Assembly (NCBI GenBank): GCA_023055505.1
Contig: JALIRH010000035.1
Location: 3,218,382-3,282,381, forward strand
DNA: 64,000 nt
Source: Callipepla californica brunnescens
Lineage: Eukaryota > Chordata > Aves > Galliformes > Odontophoridae
Reading direction: 5' to 3'
The position numbers were made by a program, and so were the translations under genes. Shown here piece after piece: positions 61,150 through 64,000 of the stretch; position 1 is the stretch's first letter; every line of letters begins with the position of its first letter. Under the pieces are notes generated by a model, which worked only from the letters and a program-made list of their open reading frames with translations, made no database searches and was not told the DNA's origin.

Positions 61150-61169
61150 AAAAAAAAAAAAAAAAAAAA
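61150..61169. repeat. Poly(A) run
   Basis: Twenty consecutive A. The preceding sequence shows no recognisable retroposed transcript. Confidence 0.93.
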
Positions 61170-61174
61170 GAATC

Positions 61175-64000
61175 CCAGCCCTGACAATGGTTCAGTACGC
61201 CAGTGAGAGCAGTATTCAGGGACTTAACAAGTCACTCTAACATCTGGCGTGTTCTTTCGAGAAGACTAAACACATGGAGAGCCTTGCTGCAAAAAGTCAA
61301 TGGAAAGGAATGATAATTGCTCATTAGAATGCCTCCTCCACAGGTTATTTTTAACTTCCTCTACTCTTTCTAATCACGGTGCAAGCATCAGACGATGCTG
61401 AAAAGGGTCAGTGCACAGGTTTCTCTTCTCCAAAAACCACACTTCCAACAAAGCCTTTTGTCGAGGCCATGAATTCTCAGGGCACGCTGGCAGCACCTGT
61501 TTTGTTGTTATGCTGCAGGCAGGGGCCCAAAGCAAACACTCCCCGAGCTCTGTGCCTCACTCAGCCACCAACCCAGAGCAGAGACACTGACTCTAAAAAA
61601 CAAGAGCTAGACCATGAAGAAGGAGATCCTTCTCCCTCTCCCTCAGCCTTAAGGACACCACGCATGGGAAGAATGAGAGATGCCCAGTGCAAAGGTATTG
61701 GAAGATATTAGACACAGAGAACGAGGACAGAGCCCCAATATTCAGGAGCCTGACGTCAACAAAGCAACAAAGCTGAAGCCACAATGTGTCCCACAAAGCA
61801 AAACAGCCTCTGAAGGAAGAGGAGCTCTTCCGCAGTGCGTTTCACCTCCTTTTTCACCTCCACACTGGAGGTACTTTGCATTCACAGACTCAGGAATCAC
61901 ACCCATGAGTGTGCAGAGAAGACAGCAAGCTGGCCAGGGCTGCACAGCACCCGTGAAAGGTCGCACTGCGGTACCCAGCAGGGCAGGGATGCCTGCACAG
62001 CCCCGGCTGCACATCCTCTGCCTTTCAGCTAAGGCAGCCCAGCTCAGCCCTGCCTAAATGGGTTCAGATCTTTTGGCTGAACCCATCACCATAGCATCTG
62101 GGCCTTTGTAAGTGACACAAAAACTATTTGCATGGGTCACCCCACTTCCTCTCAGCACAGTTACATAAAAACTGCTGCTTTTTTTTTTTGTTGTTGTTGT
62201 TGTTTAATGGGGTTCAGTGGAGCATTAGGAAAAAGGGGAGATTCTTTGTGGCGTAACATCAAAGCCTGCACACAAGGAATCTTGTTCTGAAGCCTCTCAC
62301 CAGGAAAAGCCAAATGAATGAAAAGCTCCCATCAGACACTCAGAAGACAGCAAAGGCAGTGGACCCAGAGGCACAGGGAAAGCCTAAATCCAACAGTTTG
62401 CAGCCAAGACTCAGGAGGCTGCGTTCTTATTTAAGGCTTTTTTAAAACAGCATAAAGCTGTTTGAAGAGGAACTGCAGGACGTGCTCAAAACGGGCTGTA
62501 ATTTGTCTGTTTATCTGCCTGTTTTTAATAAAGGAACCGCAGAGCCTACTGGAGAATGAGTTTCACTTCTGTCACTGTCCCAGCCATTCTCTATAAAGCA
62601 GTGAGACCACATCAATAGCAGCCAGAGCTCCCCAGGAACGGCCCCGGAGCGGCTGTGTGCCCCTGGGGAGGCAGCGGCCGGAGCTGCTGGAATGCAAATC
62701 CCCATCAGCAGCCAGACACGACCCCGTGCAGGCATCCCTCCTGCACCAACCTGCCCGGACCACCCTGGAAGGGTACTCTGCAGGCTGCAAGCAGGCACAG
62801 AGGGCTCCTCAGCCCCACCAAGCAGAGCGGACCTGCGATGAGCAGCTGCTGCTGGCACCCCCTGCCCAGTGGTACCCCCATCCAACAGCTGGCTGCGTGG
62901 GGAAAGCCTGCAGCTCCCAGGGCAGCCCTAACCCAGCCACCCCACAAGCACCCAGCTCTGCAGCACTGCCATCCTGCAGCTTTTCTTCCCCGCTGGCTAA
63001 AAACCTCCTTCCAGGAACGTCCTCTTCGTGCAGAGGTAAAGCGGGCAGCAACGCATGCAGAAGTGCCCACGATGAATTAACCCTCCTCTCTGGGTCAAGT
63101 TTTCCTCCAAGGCCGTGCCGCCTCCTTGCAGACACTTGCACAGTGCAACACTGACCTCGTGCGGCTGCTGCTCCTCAGGAGCGACCCGGAGCGGAGCAGG
63201 AGCATCTTCACCCCTCACCGAGTGACTGTTCGGGTTTTCTGGGCAAAACCCGGCTCTGTGCACAGCCTTCTGCTTTTGCTTTGCGTTCCGTGCGAGAGAA
63301 GACGATGGAGGAAAGCTTTTCTGCGCCCAGCTCCTGGCATCAGTCCCACAGCAAAACCTTCCTCCAGGAGAGATAAAGCTGGTCCTCCAGAGATGCCATG
63401 TCTTTCTGCAAAACAAGCTTTGCACCATTCAGCACTCATCTACAAATGGTTGAAATCCACACACACTTGAGTGGGAAAATTGAAACACAAATGGCACCTT
63501 GCCTGTGCCAGAGGAGGTCTAAGAGAGCGGGGATATCCAACCATACCACTCCTCTAAGCAGCAGAGTGGAAAGACAGCATTTGGCTTTTTATGGCTGTCA
63601 CAGCTAGCAAGAGTGGAGACAACTTCCATTCTGCTTTTCCTTCCTACAAACGTATGCTCTTTCGCCACAAGCAATCTCAAAATCCTTTCTGGGAGGCAAA
63701 TGCTGATTGTCCACAAACTTCCACCCAAGAAATCACACCGACCAGCTGTGAAGCTCAGAGCTCCCAGAAGCAATCAGGCAGCAAATCTGAGTGCTTTTAA
63801 AAGATCACCATGGTAGAGACGCCCAGAACTGAAGTCCTACTCACAAACCATCGCGTGATGCCAGCCTTGGCCACCTCTCAGTGCCCCCATAAGAAGCACA
63901 GTGTGACTGTCCACAGAACCTCCCATCTCCAGATGTCACCAAAAAAACCCTTTTGTTGCTGCTGTTCCTATTCTGTTTCAAATATTTGAGGATTCTCTGA
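61175..64000. other. Noncoding DNA, no recognised gene
   Basis: A T9 run followed by (GTT)n lies at 62180-62204. The segment 62630-63340 is GC-rich, with a mild CpG cluster at about 63155-63330, and is open in conflicting frames on both strands. No exon or repeat family is recognised. Confidence 0.5.

Noticed and set aside
1..64000. Bacterial, phage, CRISPR or plasmid system
   Set aside because: No gene clusters, ribosome-binding sites, direct-repeat arrays or attachment sites are seen; CR1 retroposons identify the DNA as avian-type vertebrate genome.

Overview
This window looks like vertebrate nuclear DNA from a bird, most likely a galliform or close relative. The main evidence is several fragments of CR1 retroposons, the dominant LINE family of birds, with recognisable CR1 3' ends at 517-557, 1326-1550, 7858-7995, 22018-22090, 53812-53962 and 57407-57590. 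There are no Alu, B1 or L1 elements, interspersed repeats are sparse overall, and a few very old MIR-type SINE remnants are visible. No bacterial, viral or plasmid gene organisation is present.

I recognise no protein-coding gene, rRNA, tRNA, microRNA or CRISPR array. Open frames occur on both strands and in several overlapping phases, as expected from stop-poor noncoding DNA. The longest ATG-started one (47846-48586, 246 codons) has a biased composition and no family resemblance I can see. The window is best read as intergenic or deep-intronic DNA whose content is mainly regulatory and repetitive.

Layout. 1-11 kb: ordinary noncoding DNA with old CR1 and MIR-like copies and two possible conserved noncoding elements (about 4.44-4.62 and 7.31-7.53 kb). 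11.1-17.1 kb: the most distinctive block. CpG dinucleotides persist in otherwise AT-rich sequence, a CpG island lies at about 14.74-16.29 kb (core 15.28-15.50), a strong G-quadruplex motif sits at 15549-15585, and pyrimidine-rich 3' splice-site-like sequences occur. It resembles the promoter or CpG valley of a developmental gene or long noncoding RNA. 17.1-43.7 kb: sparse noncoding DNA with microsatellites, a MIR-like element carrying a perfect 22-bp palindrome (35077-35098), and enhancer-like stretches at 29.8-30.0 and 35.8-36.2 kb. 43.7-44.3 kb: a G-quadruplex motif beside a small CpG-rich patch. 48.1-48.2 kb: a 10-bp minisatellite. 55.2-56.7 kb: a second CpG-rich block with a purine tract, long homopolymers and a minus-strand G-quadruplex motif. 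60.3-61.0 kb: possible enhancer DNA with a 14-bp palindrome and a DR1-type nuclear-receptor half-site pair.

Repeat assignments come from remembered consensus patterns. Regulatory calls come from composition and short motifs only. No alignment, conservation score or expression evidence was available, so regulatory calls carry low confidence.
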